Assembly (NCBI GenBank): GCA_034003955.1
Contig: JAVEXO010000012.1
Location: 1-64,000, forward strand
Reading direction: 5' to 3'
DNA length: 64,000 bases
Origin: SZUA-370 sp034003955
GTDB taxonomy: Bacteria; Spirochaetota; Spirochaetia; Treponematales; UBA12059
Shown: positions 17,172 to 25,149 of the stretch, piece by piece
Layout of the letters: every line of letters starts with the position of its first letter
Numbering within the stretch: the first letter of the stretch is position 1
Program-made: the position numbers and the translations under genes
The notes under the pieces: generated by a model
What the model was told of the DNA's origin: nothing
The model's input: only the letters and a program-made list of their open reading frames with translations
The model's database searches: none

Positions 17172-18752
17172 CTACTTAAGCTTGATGCCCTTCCAGGGAT
17201 GGGTACCAAGAGGATTGGCAAACCAGCCATCCCACTTGTTAATATCAATCATATCCTGCTCCACATAGTGGTAGAAGGGGATGACTGCCTGATCCTTGGT
17301 GATCAGGAAGGATTCGGCCTGCTGCAGTACTGCCATGCGCTCAGGGCCGGCCTTCATCGTGGCGGCCTTCTTTACGAGGGCGTCATACTCCGGATTGGCG
17401 TACAGACCATCGTTGTTGCCTGAACCTATGATAAACATATCGAGGAAGGTGTTGGGGTCGAGGTAGTCGCCTACCCAGCCGGCGCGCGCGATATCAAAAT
17501 CGTGGGCGTTTGAGCGGGTGTCGAGGAAGGTCTTCCATTCCTGGTTGACCAGGGTTACTTCGATGCCAAGGTTCTTCTTCCAGTTCTCCTGCACCCACTC
17601 GGCGATCTTCTTGTGACCGTCGCTGGTGTTATAGATGATAGGAGTCTTGGGGAAGCCCTTGCCGTCAGGATAACCGGCTTCTGCCAGAAGCTTGCGGGCT
17701 TCTTCAACATTAAACATAGGGCCCTTGGCAGGCGTATAGCCGGCCATGGTGGGAACCATAGAGGTGGTGGCGAGCTGTCCGCCCTTTGTTACCTTGTCTA
17801 CCAGTTCCTGCATGTTGAGACCCATCGTCAGAGCCCTGCGGACGCGGAGGTCTGTGAAGGGGGCGCGGGTCATGTTGAAGACGTAGTAGTAGGTGGCGAC
17901 CTGGGGTGCAACCTGATAGTCCGGGCGGAGCTTGATCTCGTCGATCAAGTCGAGGGGAATACCATGGGCCCAGTCAATTTCGCCGGCCTTGAACTTGTTG
18001 TAGGCGGTTAGGTTGTCGTCGATAGGCAGGAATGTCACCCTTGAAAGATGTACGTTCTTGGGATCCCAGTACTTGGCGTTGGGAACGACTGACAAAGACT
18101 CCTGGGGCTTCCAGGACTCCAAGGTGAAGGGACCGTTTCCTACGAAATTCTCTACCTTGATCCAGTCATCGCCCTTGGCGTTGATCACGTGCATCGGAAG
18201 AATGGCGAAGGAGTAGTGGGACATCATGTCCACGGCGTAGGGCATCGGGCCGAGGAGATCACACTGGAAGGTGTAATCGTCAAGCGCGCGAATCTGTACG
18301 GCTTCCTTGCCGGCCTTGCCACCGTTGAATTCATCGGCACCCTTTATAACCATGCCAACCATGTATGCATACTCAGAGGCGGTGGCGGGATCGAGGGTAC
18401 GAATCCAGCTGTCGACCACGGTCTGCGCGGTGATCTTGGTGCCGTCTGACCAGGTGGTCTTGCGGAGCTTGTAGGTGATCTGCTTTCCGTCTTCACTGAT
18501 TGTCCAGCTCTCGGCTACGCCGGGGACGGCGAGTGAGGTCTTGGGGTCAGATCCTACGAGACCTTCGAACAAGGCCATGTAAATTTTGTGCTCGGGAACG
18601 CCCTGGATCTTTGAGGGATCGAGCGTCTGGGGCTCTGCGCCGTTGTTCATTATGAACTCGACGCCCTTTGCGGCACCTGCTTTGCCGCCGCAGGAGACGG
18701 CGAGAGTCAACGCTAAGGCGATGATCATCAGGCCTGAGAGTACACGTTTCAT
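17172..18752 (-). CDS. oppA: Peptide ABC transporter substrate-binding lipoprotein OppA
   Basis: A 526-residue SBP_bac_5 protein. The N-terminus is a lipoprotein signal (KRVLSGLMIIALALTLAVSC with lipobox LAVSC, Cys at residue 21). The mature part shows family features: NNGAEPQTLDPSKIQGVPEHKI, TWSDGTKITAQTVVDSWIRTLDP, and the C-terminal FDIARAGWVGDYLDPNTFLDMF. It captures oligopeptides in the periplasm and passes them to OppBC. An AAGGAGG site lies just before the ATG. It is the first gene of the operon. Confidence 0.94.
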   Translation of the reverse strand: MKRVLSGLMIIALALTLAVSCGGKAGAAKGVEFIMNNGAEPQTLDPSKIQGVPEHKIYMALFEGLVGSDPKTSLAVPGVAESWTISEDGKQITYKLRKTTWSDGTKITAQTVVDSWIRTLDPATASEYAYMVGMVIKGADEFNGGKAGKEAVQIRALDDYTFQCDLLGPMPYAVDMMSHYSFAILPMHVINAKGDDWIKVENFVGNGPFTLESWKPQESLSVVPNAKYWDPKNVHLSRVTFLPIDDNLTAYNKFKAGEIDWAHGIPLDLIDEIKLRPDYQVAPQVATYYYVFNMTRAPFTDLRVRRALTMGLNMQELVDKVTKGGQLATTSMVPTMAGYTPAKGPMFNVEEARKLLAEAGYPDGKGFPKTPIIYNTSDGHKKIAEWVQENWKKNLGIEVTLVNQEWKTFLDTRSNAHDFDIARAGWVGDYLDPNTFLDMFIIGSGNNDGLYANPEYDALVKKAATMKAGPERMAVLQQAESFLITKDQAVIPFYHYVEQDMIDINKWDGWFANPLGTHPWKGIKLK

Positions 18753-18783
18753 GGTTCCTCCTTAAATGGAACTTTGTGTGAGC

Positions 18784-18812
18784 ATTGTATGCTCCAGATT
18801 CCAAGAAAGCAA
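18784..18812 (-). promoter_or_regulatory. Promoter of the opp operon
   Basis: On the minus strand TTGCTT (18807-18812), 17-bp spacer, TACAAT (18784-18789). A 5' leader of about 25 nt leads into the AAGGAGG site and the oppA start. Confidence 0.65.
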
Positions 18813-18881
18813 GTATTGATTTCTTTTTAGCGTGACTCGATGGGGATATAAACCGGTTTAATGTTTCTATATGTAATAAAA

Positions 18882-18915
18882 AGAGACGATCCGCCTGGTA
18901 TGGCGAATCGTCTCT
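18882..18915 (-). terminator. Terminator of hsp20
   Basis: Stem AGAGACGATCCGCC with GGCGAATCGTCTCT (18882-18895 and 18902-18915, one bulge), followed on the minus strand by TTTTTATTA. It separates hsp20 from the oppA promoter. Confidence 0.75.
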
Positions 18916-18942
18916 CTTGTATGCGGACACGTGCAGGGAGGC

Positions 18943-19386
18943 TTATCCGCGGGTAATTGCTACGGTCTTTTCCCTTGCTTCAGGGCGCTTTGGAAGAATG
19001 ACGGACAGGAGACCGTCTTTGAAAGTAGCCTTGATGCCGTCCAGGTCTACATCGCGGGGCATGCTGAATGAACGGCGGAAGGTTCTTACCCCACGCTCAC
19101 GGATGAGCCAGACTTTCTCGCCATTGGCCTTCTTTTCCTCTTCCTTGGAGGAAGCAATGGTCAGGATTCTGTCATTGACCTTGATGTCTACATCCTTCTC
19201 TGCAAAACCAGGTAGCTCTGCTTCTAGTATGTAGTGCTCCTTCTCATCGCGGATATCTACCACTGGATACCCCATGGTGGCTGCGCTACTCGGATAGTCC
19301 CTGTCAAAGAAGCTGTCTATCATCTTGTCCCAATCGCCCAAGGCAGACAGAACCGAGTTAGGGTTGTAGGTGATTACGCTCTTCAT
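18943..19386 (-). CDS. Small heat shock protein, Hsp20/alpha-crystallin family
   Basis: From the ATG at 19386 (GGAGG 7 nt upstream) the protein has 147 residues. The alpha-crystallin domain spans about residues 40-135: VVDIRDEKEHYILEAELPGFAEKDVDIKV, then FSMPRDVDLDGIKATFKDGLLSVILPK, with the C-terminal AITRG. It is an ATP-independent chaperone that binds unfolding proteins in the cytoplasm. The open frame runs up to 19506, but the extension lacks family similarity and a ribosome-binding site. The gene is monocistronic. No clear heat-shock operator such as CIRCE was seen upstream. Confidence 0.93.
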   Translation of the reverse strand: MKSVITYNPNSVLSALGDWDKMIDSFFDRDYPSSAATMGYPVVDIRDEKEHYILEAELPGFAEKDVDIKVNDRILTIASSKEEEKKANGEKVWLIRERGVRTFRRSFSMPRDVDLDGIKATFKDGLLSVILPKRPEAREKTVAITRG

Positions 19387-19789
19387 TATAAACCTCCTAG
19401 TAAAGGTGTGATATAAAATCTTGGCGCGGCGCTGTGTGCCTACGGCCAATCGACGCGTCCACTTATATATATGCAGATACCGTGCCAAGTACCTGATTTG
19501 TGCCATAAGGACAATGCTGCGCTAAATTAGTGTTACGAAGCTTGTGGATACTCAAGCGAAAGGCCTACTTTTCCCTGTTATTCTTACAAACCTGGCTTGT
19601 AGTGCCTTTTTGTGTGCGTTAATGCTGGGTCAGATTGTCATCACTAAGGTTCGTAACACGAGAGTAGGCTTGATTGTTGCTGTGGTCGGTATGAGAGTGT
19701 GTTATAATGAAACATTTGGGTGGTCGTAATGATACGCGTGGGTGTATAAAAAAGAAACACAATATGGTATCTTGTCGCGTTACTGTTCC
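19387..19789. other. Non-coding gap with an inverted repeat
   Basis: A 403-bp stretch between hsp20 and the DUF6941-type gene. It contains GTGTTACGAAGCTTGTG at 19530-19546 and a diverged inverted copy, CACTAAGGTTCGTAACAC, at 19642-19659. An open frame of 61 codons lies between and past them but has no ribosome-binding site. Nothing else was recognised. Confidence 0.5.
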
Positions 19790-20191
19790 TCAGGAGCGCT
19801 GATTCTGTGATTTTCTTATATACAGGGGCACCGAGGCCCGTTCCTGACCGTCTATAGACAGGATTAAACGCCAGGAGCCTTCCTTCTCTATGCGCAGGTT
19901 TGAGACGTTAAGGGCCAGATTGGCACAGGCCGAGTCTCCACCTATGCCGTTGACGTTCATCGCTCCATCGAGAGCAGGAGCCAGTCTGTCACCAGAGGCA
20001 TCTACGAGTTCCATCCTCACTACATGAGAGCCAAGTTCGTATACCTGGAAGCGAATACGGGCCGCGACACACATGAGGGGATGCACCGAGGGGAACTCAC
20101 GCACGGTTATGGCGTCGAAACACCCGATGATGTTGAGCTTACCCATCACGTCCTGGGCAAAGTCGCACAAGGCCAGAATTTCTACCTGCAT
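19790..20191 (-). CDS. DUF6941-like conserved protein
   Basis: Starting at the ATG at 20191, the product has 133 residues and no signal peptide. MQVEILALCDFAQDVMGKLNIIGCFDAITV followed by two beta-rich halves resembles DUF6941 proteins, which are small soluble proteins of unknown role. The open frame extends upstream to 20425 over the divergent HD gene; that part is shadow coding. Only a short AAAGG precedes the ATG, so an ATG at 20245, which overlaps the HD start head to head, cannot be excluded. Confidence 0.65.
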   Translation of the reverse strand: MQVEILALCDFAQDVMGKLNIIGCFDAITVREFPSVHPLMCVAARIRFQVYELGSHVVRMELVDASGDRLAPALDGAMNVNGIGGDSACANLALNVSNLRIEKEGSWRLILSIDGQERASVPLYIRKSQNQRS

Positions 20192-20243
20192 ATCCTTTGT
20201 ATAACGACTTGCGGCCGTATCCGCAAGCGGGTATCGTAGGTTC

Positions 20244-20906
20244 ATGCACAAAGAGGATGCCATATTACTGGAAACCAGGGCTTTCGCCGAGGCGAGCCAC
20301 AAGGGTACAGCCCCCTGCCATGATTTTTCACATGTACAGCGAGTCTTGGCCACGGCCATGCGTCTTGCCGCAGAGGAAGGCGCCGATGCCTTCATCGTGG
20401 AGGTGGCCAGCCTGCTCCATGACATAGGCAGGGGCTTGGAGGCGCGCTCAGGACCCGAACCGGACAGGCACGAAGAGTTGTCTGTAGAGCTGGCCAGACC
20501 ATTCCTCTATTCGCAAGGACTTGCGTCAGACACCGTGAACCGCATACTCGACGCCATACTGGAACACCGCCACAGGCGTGGTAGATCTCCTGGTAGCCTT
20601 GAGGCGCGATGCCTCTACGATGCCGACAAGCTAGACTCCCTGGGAGCCGTAGGGGTGGCTCGCGCCTACCTGTGGCTGGGAGAACATGGTCGATCTGTCT
20701 ACTATTCGGCAGAGAGCTGGGCCGGAGTCGATCCTGCCAACAACGCCACGGAAAATGACTCGTTCCAGCGCGAATGGGAAATAAAGCTGTGCCGGCTCAA
20801 GGATGGGATGTACACGGAGAGTGGACGCGCCATGGCCGCTCGTCGCCATGCCCGCATGGAGCGCTTCCTTCTTGACATGAGCCTGGAGGTAGCGGGCAAG
20901 GCTTAA
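20244..20906 (+). CDS. HD-domain metal-dependent phosphohydrolase (YedJ/YpgQ-like)
   Basis: A 220-residue HD superfamily enzyme. The metal ligands are visible: H in CHDFSHVQRV (about residue 26), the HD pair in VASLLHDIGRG (about residue 59) and a downstream D in LYDADKLDSLGAVGVARAYLW (about residue 129). The overall pattern matches the uncharacterised YedJ/YpgQ group, for which pyrophosphohydrolase or related phosphatase activity is suspected. It is divergent from the DUF6941-like gene and convergent with the FliL-like gene. Confidence 0.85.
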   Translation: MHKEDAILLETRAFAEASHKGTAPCHDFSHVQRVLATAMRLAAEEGADAFIVEVASLLHDIGRGLEARSGPEPDRHEELSVELARPFLYSQGLASDTVNRILDAILEHRHRRGRSPGSLEARCLYDADKLDSLGAVGVARAYLWLGEHGRSVYYSAESWAGVDPANNATENDSFQREWEIKLCRLKDGMYTESGRAMAARRHARMERFLLDMSLEVAGKA

Positions 20907-20918
20907 GGCAGGATGACG

Positions 20919-21365
20919 CTAGTTGATGACGCGGAACTCGGAGAAGTACAACTCGTCTATCCGCCCAAGCGACAACAGTGCGTTGAGGGTATCGCGCAGG
21001 CCTGCCTTGACTGCGGCCTCTCCCGATGGATGCAGCTCGGAGGCACGTTTGCCCGACAGAAACGAGCCGGCCGCTTCTCTGAGGTCTCCTCGCTTGCGGG
21101 AAAGCTCCTCGCTGAACTGACGGTCTGAGGCATCGTATGGAAAGGCAATGTCGACGACTATGACGGCAGGCACATCGTCGGCCGACTTGGCCCGTATGCG
21201 CCCCAGGCCATCGAACACGCCGTTGTCTGAGGCGGCAAGAGGCACCGTGGCTCGGGCCAGCTTCCTGGTCCTGGATTCGGTAATGCCCGCATAGGCGGTT
21301 CCGGCTATGATGACGATTAAGAGTACCGCCCCTACAGCTATCAGTATCCGTTCCAGCCTAGTCAT
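20919..21365 (-). CDS. FliL-like flagellar basal-body-associated protein
   Basis: From the ATG at 21365 (GGAGG 5 nt upstream) the protein has 148 residues. One membrane segment (residues about 6-26, LIAVGAVLLIVIIAGTAYAG) precedes a periplasmic domain. The C-terminal SGEAAVKAGLRDTLNALLSLGRIDELYFSEFRVIN ends like FliL proteins, which sit around the stator in the basal body. In most spirochaetes the main fliL lies with motA/motB; this one stands apart, so it may be a second copy. The gene starts within the stop region of a small open frame at 21358-21480. Confidence 0.6.
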   Translation of the reverse strand: MTRLERILIAVGAVLLIVIIAGTAYAGITESRTRKLARATVPLAASDNGVFDGLGRIRAKSADDVPAVIVVDIAFPYDASDRQFSEELSRKRGDLREAAGSFLSGKRASELHPSGEAAVKAGLRDTLNALLSLGRIDELYFSEFRVIN

Positions 21366-21480
21366 TGCGCCCTCCGATACCATCGGCTCCTCCGCAGCGC
21401 CGTATCGAGTCTGCCAGGGCGACGCCTATGGCAGCCAGTATAGCGCCGATGACGAAAAAAGCCGAGAGGGGGTGCGGCAA
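21358..21480 (-). CDS. Possible 40-residue single-span membrane peptide
   Basis: An open frame from TTG at 21480 to TAG at 21358, overlapping the FliL-like start (AATGACTAG). It encodes one membrane segment (LSAFFVIGAILAAIGVALAD) and a short basic tail. It sits in the right place for a coupled operon gene, but there is no Shine-Dalgarno site and the frame closes just upstream, so its reality is uncertain. Confidence 0.3.
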   Translation of the reverse strand: MPHPLSAFFVIGAILAAIGVALADSIRRCGGADGIGGRND

Positions 21481-21489
21481 GCGTCATAA

Positions 21490-21523
21490 ACAAACGGCAG
21501 CAGGATTCCCCGCTGCCGTTTGT
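21490..21523 (-). terminator. Terminator of the PEGA-repeat gene
   Basis: ACAAACGGCAGC/GCTGCCGTTTGT stem (21490-21501 and 21512-21523) with a 10-nt loop, 35 bp past the stop of the PEGA gene and followed on the minus strand by TTTA. Confidence 0.7.
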
Positions 21524-21557
21524 CAAGTTCAAACCGACACCTTGTGCTTATACGTGC

Positions 21558-22508
21558 CTATTGCTTGAGGTTGAGCCCCATGAACGGTTCTATGGTGTAC
21601 ATTCCGCCGGCCTGGATATCGTAGAAACCCTCTACCTGCAGACCACCTGAAGCGATCTTTATGAGGTGCCTACCAGGGGCTAGTTGTATCATCTGGCCCT
21701 TCACCTGGTTGCCATCTATCCAGATGCCAATCTGGTTCCAGTGGTTTCCACCCAGGCTCGTATTGATACTGGCCGCCGGCAACACGACAGAGACCGTGCC
21801 CATCGCTGGCTGGAGGGTCACGTTTATGCTCTTGGGACCCGTGAAGGTGAAGCTCTCTACATAGGACACGAAGCCAGGCGCCTGTACCGTAACGGTGTAT
21901 GTTCCGGGAGACAGCTGGCTGTTGAAGGGGGCGTTGCCTGCCATGGAGCCATTGAGCAGGACCTGTGCGCCCTTGACGTTTGTAGCGTTGACAGACAAGA
22001 GGAAGGTGGCGCTCTGGAGGCTTACGTCGATGCTCTTAGCGCCTGTAAGCGTGAAACTCTCGTTATAGCCCAGGAAGCCAGGAGCCTGCACCGTAATGGT
22101 GTATGTTCCTGGGCTTAGCTGGGTTGCGAAAGGCGTATTGCCTATTGACTTGCCGTTTATAAGAACCTGTGCGCCCTTTACGTTGTTTGCGTTTACAGAC
22201 AGCTGGAAGGTTGCGGGGCTCATGGTAATAGGCAGGTTCATGGTGCCAGATACCGAGACCGTGGTTGAGAAGTCAACATAGCCCTTGGCACGGGTCATGA
22301 CCGTGTGGTTGCCAGCACTTACCGTGGCCACATTGCCTTTTATCCGGCCGCCGTCTATAAAAATTTCGGCGTTGGAGGGGTTTACGCTTATTGTAAGCTG
22401 AAAGGCGGTGGGGGCGGATGACTTCTTGCCTCCACTTGCCGATGATTGGGCGAATACCGAGCCGCCCATAAAAAGCGCGACGATCAGTATGGCAATAAAT
22501 TTCTTCAT
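21558..22508 (-). CDS. PEGA-repeat exported protein
   Basis: A 316-residue protein with a Sec signal peptide (KKFIAILIVALFMGGSVFAQ, cleavage after AQ near residue 21). The mature chain consists of at least three PEGA-like repeats of about 70 residues: the units share LSVNANNVKGAQVLINGKSIG and SPGTYTITVQAPGFLGYNESF, and the second and third are nearly identical. A fourth unit at the C-terminus is more diverged (IDGNQVKGQMIQLAPGRHLIKI). PEGA domains are found in surface or periplasmic proteins and often support surface-layer or carbohydrate contacts. It follows the lipoprotein gene on the same strand but a terminator-like hairpin separates the two. Confidence 0.85.
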   Translation of the reverse strand: MKKFIAILIVALFMGGSVFAQSSASGGKKSSAPTAFQLTISVNPSNAEIFIDGGRIKGNVATVSAGNHTVMTRAKGYVDFSTTVSVSGTMNLPITMSPATFQLSVNANNVKGAQVLINGKSIGNTPFATQLSPGTYTITVQAPGFLGYNESFTLTGAKSIDVSLQSATFLLSVNATNVKGAQVLLNGSMAGNAPFNSQLSPGTYTVTVQAPGFVSYVESFTFTGPKSINVTLQPAMGTVSVVLPAASINTSLGGNHWNQIGIWIDGNQVKGQMIQLAPGRHLIKIASGGLQVEGFYDIQAGGMYTIEPFMGLNLKQ

Positions 22509-22550
22509 GGTAGCTCCTTAAAAAGACTAGACGCACTGTCTCCTACGAAT

Positions 22551-22575
22551 AAACAGGCGGCCAGGCCGCCTGTTT
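22551..22575 (-). terminator. Terminator of the lipoprotein gene
   Basis: AAACAGGCGGCC and GGCCGCCTGTTT (22551-22562 and 22564-22575) form a long stem with the innermost pairs unpaired, 24 bp past the stop at 22599. Confidence 0.7.
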
Positions 22576-22598
22576 ATAACAATCGATTACAGAAAAGA

Positions 22599-23626
22599 TT
22601 ACTTGGAGCCGGATATGACGAAGGTTGTATCACTGGGGATGCCACCCAAAGACCTTATGGCAGCACCATTGTTTTCAACCAGCCTATAGTCGGGCATGAA
22701 TACCATGTAGTATACGCTCCCATCAGAGTTGTTGAACAATTGGACTCGGAACAGGCTTATTGTCTTCTGGGGCATGTTGGATGGCAGGGTGAAGATACCC
22801 TTGATTGCACTGCCCTGGGTGATGACCACCCGTACATTCTGGTTATCAAGGGTAGGGTTAAGGGGGGCATCCAGGTAGTATTCTCCTGAGCCCATCCAGT
22901 TATAGTTTCCTGTTGTTAAGACTGATCCAATGAATGGTGAAGTGGATTGAATGAAGGTAGGGGACCCACCTGAAGGATCGCAACTTTGGCTGCCAAGGAG
23001 GGTAATAGTCTCGGGGCCACCACCGTCCTCATCGTCTACATCGAGGTATGCAAAATCACCGGTGCCTTTTGGATTATCATAGAAGACATGAGCCCTGCCG
23101 GCAGGGAGGTCGGCATAGGCATTTGGAGCTGTCCATGCTGTAGCAGGCATTGTTACATTGTCGAATTCGATCGGGTAGGTGAAGTGCGCGTCAAAATCTT
23201 GATTGTTCTCCGCCCAGGTAAGGAAGATGGAAACGGCATTGGGATCGCTACCCTTGCTTGTCGTAACACCGAACAGCTTGCCGAGGTCCTTGCTCCAGCC
23301 GGCCACGGTCGCCTCGAAGGGTATGAACACGTATCCGCTGCGTGCAGCGCTTACTGTATACGTGCCATAGGGTACCTGGTCGTCAAAGACGACGCTTCCA
23401 CTAGAGCTGCTTGTTGTAGTAAAGGCTGTTGTCGAACCGTCTTCCGTGATAATGGGTGTCAGGGTGTCAGGGTGACGGTGGCGTTGGGTATGCCCGTGCC
23501 CGTGCGTGCGTCAACGACGGTCATGGTTGGTGATATCATCCATAAAAGTACGTCTACACACGAACTAAGGCCGAGTATCGCGAAGGCCATCAATGCTACG
23601 GTGTAAACTCTAGATGACTTGTTCAT
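22599..23626 (-). pseudogene. Lipoprotein gene split by an 8-bp tandem duplication
   Basis: An ATG at 23626 with an AAGGAGG site starts a chain with a lipoprotein signal (SRVYTVALMAFAILGLSSC, lipobox LSSC at about residue 23) and a beginning regulatory-like domain, VVDARTGTGIPNATVTLTP, which then stops. Two copies of CTGACACC on this strand (plus-strand GGTGTCAG at 23455-23470) stand at the break. Removing one copy restores a single frame that continues as PIITEDGSTTAFTTTSSSSGSVVF and on to the 243-residue open frame ending at 22599, about 339 residues in all. The downstream part contains no recognised domain. It may be an on/off switch or a recent mutation or assembly error. Confidence 0.75.
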
Positions 23627-23905
23627 GGGTCCTCCTTAAAACAGTTGCAGAGACAGGGCTGCAAGACGTGCTACCTGTCCTCATAATTCACGAAGACAAG
23701 TATACCGACAAATACTACAGAAAACACAATCACCAGGCGATTAGTTGCACTACTAAAAAATCCAGCGATTATGACGAGTCTAGGTGCAATCGAGCGACCC
23801 GTTATTAGAGTCTTTTCTGTGCTGCCGCCAGCGGATTGCTGGCTGTATACCGCTCCTTTCAAGGCTATAACAACTTCGAGCGCAACTACGTTACTTTTAC
23901 CTTAC

Positions 23906-23934
23906 TTGACGATTCTGGCTTATAGGCCTATAAA
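23906..23934 (+). promoter_or_regulatory. Promoter of the lysine-fermentation operon
   Basis: TTGACG (23906-23911), 17-bp spacer, TATAAA (23929-23934). The predicted start near 23941 leaves a leader of about 165 nt before kdd. Confidence 0.65.
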
Positions 23935-23976
23935 GGATAGTCATCAAAAACCATTCTGAAAAGGCTCATTCAATAG

Positions 23977-24093
23977 AATAAACGAGGAGAATAAGAGAAT
24001 ACGAGGCAAGAAAGAGGGGATTTGAAGGATAATTCCGTAAAAAGCCTTCTCTTTTAAGTCTCTTTATCTCTTGTACTCTTTGTTATTATTATT
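23977..24093. repeat. Purine/pyrimidine inverted repeat upstream of kdd
   Basis: The left part (GAGAATAAGAGAATACGAG, then AAGAAAGAGGGG) is close to the reverse complement of the block that precedes kamB (28590-28630). The right part ends with CTCTTGTACTCTTTGTT, which matches in direct orientation the blocks before kamA and kamB. The RNA would form an imperfect hairpin just before the kdd ribosome-binding site. Confidence 0.6.
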
Positions 24094-24108
24094 TCACGAG
24101 GAGGTACT

Positions 24109-25149
24109 ATGGCTAAAGGATGCAAGTACGGCACCCACCGCGTCATCGAACCGGTGGGAGCCATGCCACAGACGGCGCAGCGCCTGGACAATGACATGTC
24201 TAAGGTCTACGACAACGAGATTCTGTTGGACGTGATCGCGCTCAACGTCGATTCTGCCAGCTTCACCCAGATAGAGGAAGAAGCGGGGCACGATGTAGAC
24301 AAGATTGGCAAGAAGATCATGGAGATCGTGGGTGCCAGGGGCAAGCAGCAGAATCCGGTAACCGGCTCTGGCGGCATGTTCATAGGCAAGGTGGTCAGGA
24401 TAGGATCGGACCTCAAGGACAGAGACCTCAAGGTGGGCGACAAGATTGCCAGCCTCGTGTCCCTCTCTCTTACCCCCCTCAAGATCAACAAGATAGTAAA
24501 GGTGATGCCAGAGGTTGACCGCGTGCTCATAGACGGGCAGGCCATACTCTTTGAATCAGGCATCTATGCCAAGCTGCCAGACGACATGGACGAGGGTCTT
24601 GCACTCGCCGCCCTCGATGTGGCCGGAGCACCCGCGCAGACAGCCAAGCTTGTAAAGCCAGGCGACAGCGTGCTTATTCTGGGTGCCGGTGGTAAATCAG
24701 GGCTCATGTGCTGCTACGAGGCGATGAAGAGGGTAGGTCCCACAGGCCGCGTCATAGCCAACATCCGTAGCGAGAAGTACGTAAAGCCACTCACAGAGAT
24801 GCATCTGTGCCATGAGATAGTGTTTGCCGACGCCGGCAAGCCCGTCGACATGCTCAATGCGGTGCTCAAGGCCAACAACGGTAAGGAAGTGGACATAGTC
24901 ATAAACTGCGTCAACATCCAGGGTACCGAGATGTCGAGCATCCTGCCTGTGCGTGATAACGGCATAGTCTATTTCTTCAGCATGGCTACCAGTTTTACCC
25001 GCGCCGCATTAGGAGCCGAAGGTATTGGCAAGGACGTGCTCATGATTATAGGCAACGGCTATACCAAGGACCACGCCGAGATAACCCTGTGGGAGCTCAG
25101 AGAGAACGCTCAGCTTCGCAAGTACTTTGAAGAGCAGTACGTAAAGTAA
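24109..25149 (+). CDS. kdd: L-erythro-3,5-diaminohexanoate dehydrogenase
   Basis: A 346-residue NAD(P)-dependent enzyme of the lysine fermentation route that oxidises and deaminates 3,5-diaminohexanoate to 3-keto-5-aminohexanoate. The sequence is characteristic: it opens with CKYGTHRVIEPVGAMPQTAQRLDN and contains a Rossmann loop, SVLILGAGGKSGLMCCYEAMKR (about residues 185-205), within a zinc-free medium-chain dehydrogenase-like fold. AGGAGG precedes the ATG. It is the first gene of the operon; the next, kce, acts on its product. Confidence 0.93.
   Translation: MAKGCKYGTHRVIEPVGAMPQTAQRLDNDMSKVYDNEILLDVIALNVDSASFTQIEEEAGHDVDKIGKKIMEIVGARGKQQNPVTGSGGMFIGKVVRIGSDLKDRDLKVGDKIASLVSLSLTPLKINKIVKVMPEVDRVLIDGQAILFESGIYAKLPDDMDEGLALAALDVAGAPAQTAKLVKPGDSVLILGAGGKSGLMCCYEAMKRVGPTGRVIANIRSEKYVKPLTEMHLCHEIVFADAGKPVDMLNAVLKANNGKEVDIVINCVNIQGTEMSSILPVRDNGIVYFFSMATSFTRAALGAEGIGKDVLMIIGNGYTKDHAEITLWELRENAQLRKYFEEQYVK

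Larger units (their letters stand above)
23627..24108. other. Leader region of the lysine-fermentation operon
   Basis: A 482-bp divergent gap. It contains the promoter at 23906-23934, then a 170-nt leader with a purine/pyrimidine-rich inverted repeat (about 23980-24090) related to sequences before kamA and kamB. No lysine or cobalamin riboswitch consensus was recognised in it. A 63-codon frame on the minus strand (23671-23862) is probably not a gene. Confidence 0.5.

Noticed and set aside
19544..19729. 61-codon frame with hydrophobic segment between hsp20 and the DUF6941-like gene
   Set aside because: No ribosome-binding site, and it runs across the inverted repeat pair.
23671..23862. 63-codon minus-strand frame with a hydrophobic stretch
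   Set aside because: No Shine-Dalgarno site at the TTG start, and it lies in an AT-rich divergent region that holds the lysine operon promoter.
23941..24108. Lysine or cobalamin riboswitch in the operon leader
   Set aside because: Looked for because of the pathway, but neither consensus (for example the B12 box) was visible; only the purine/pyrimidine repeat is there.
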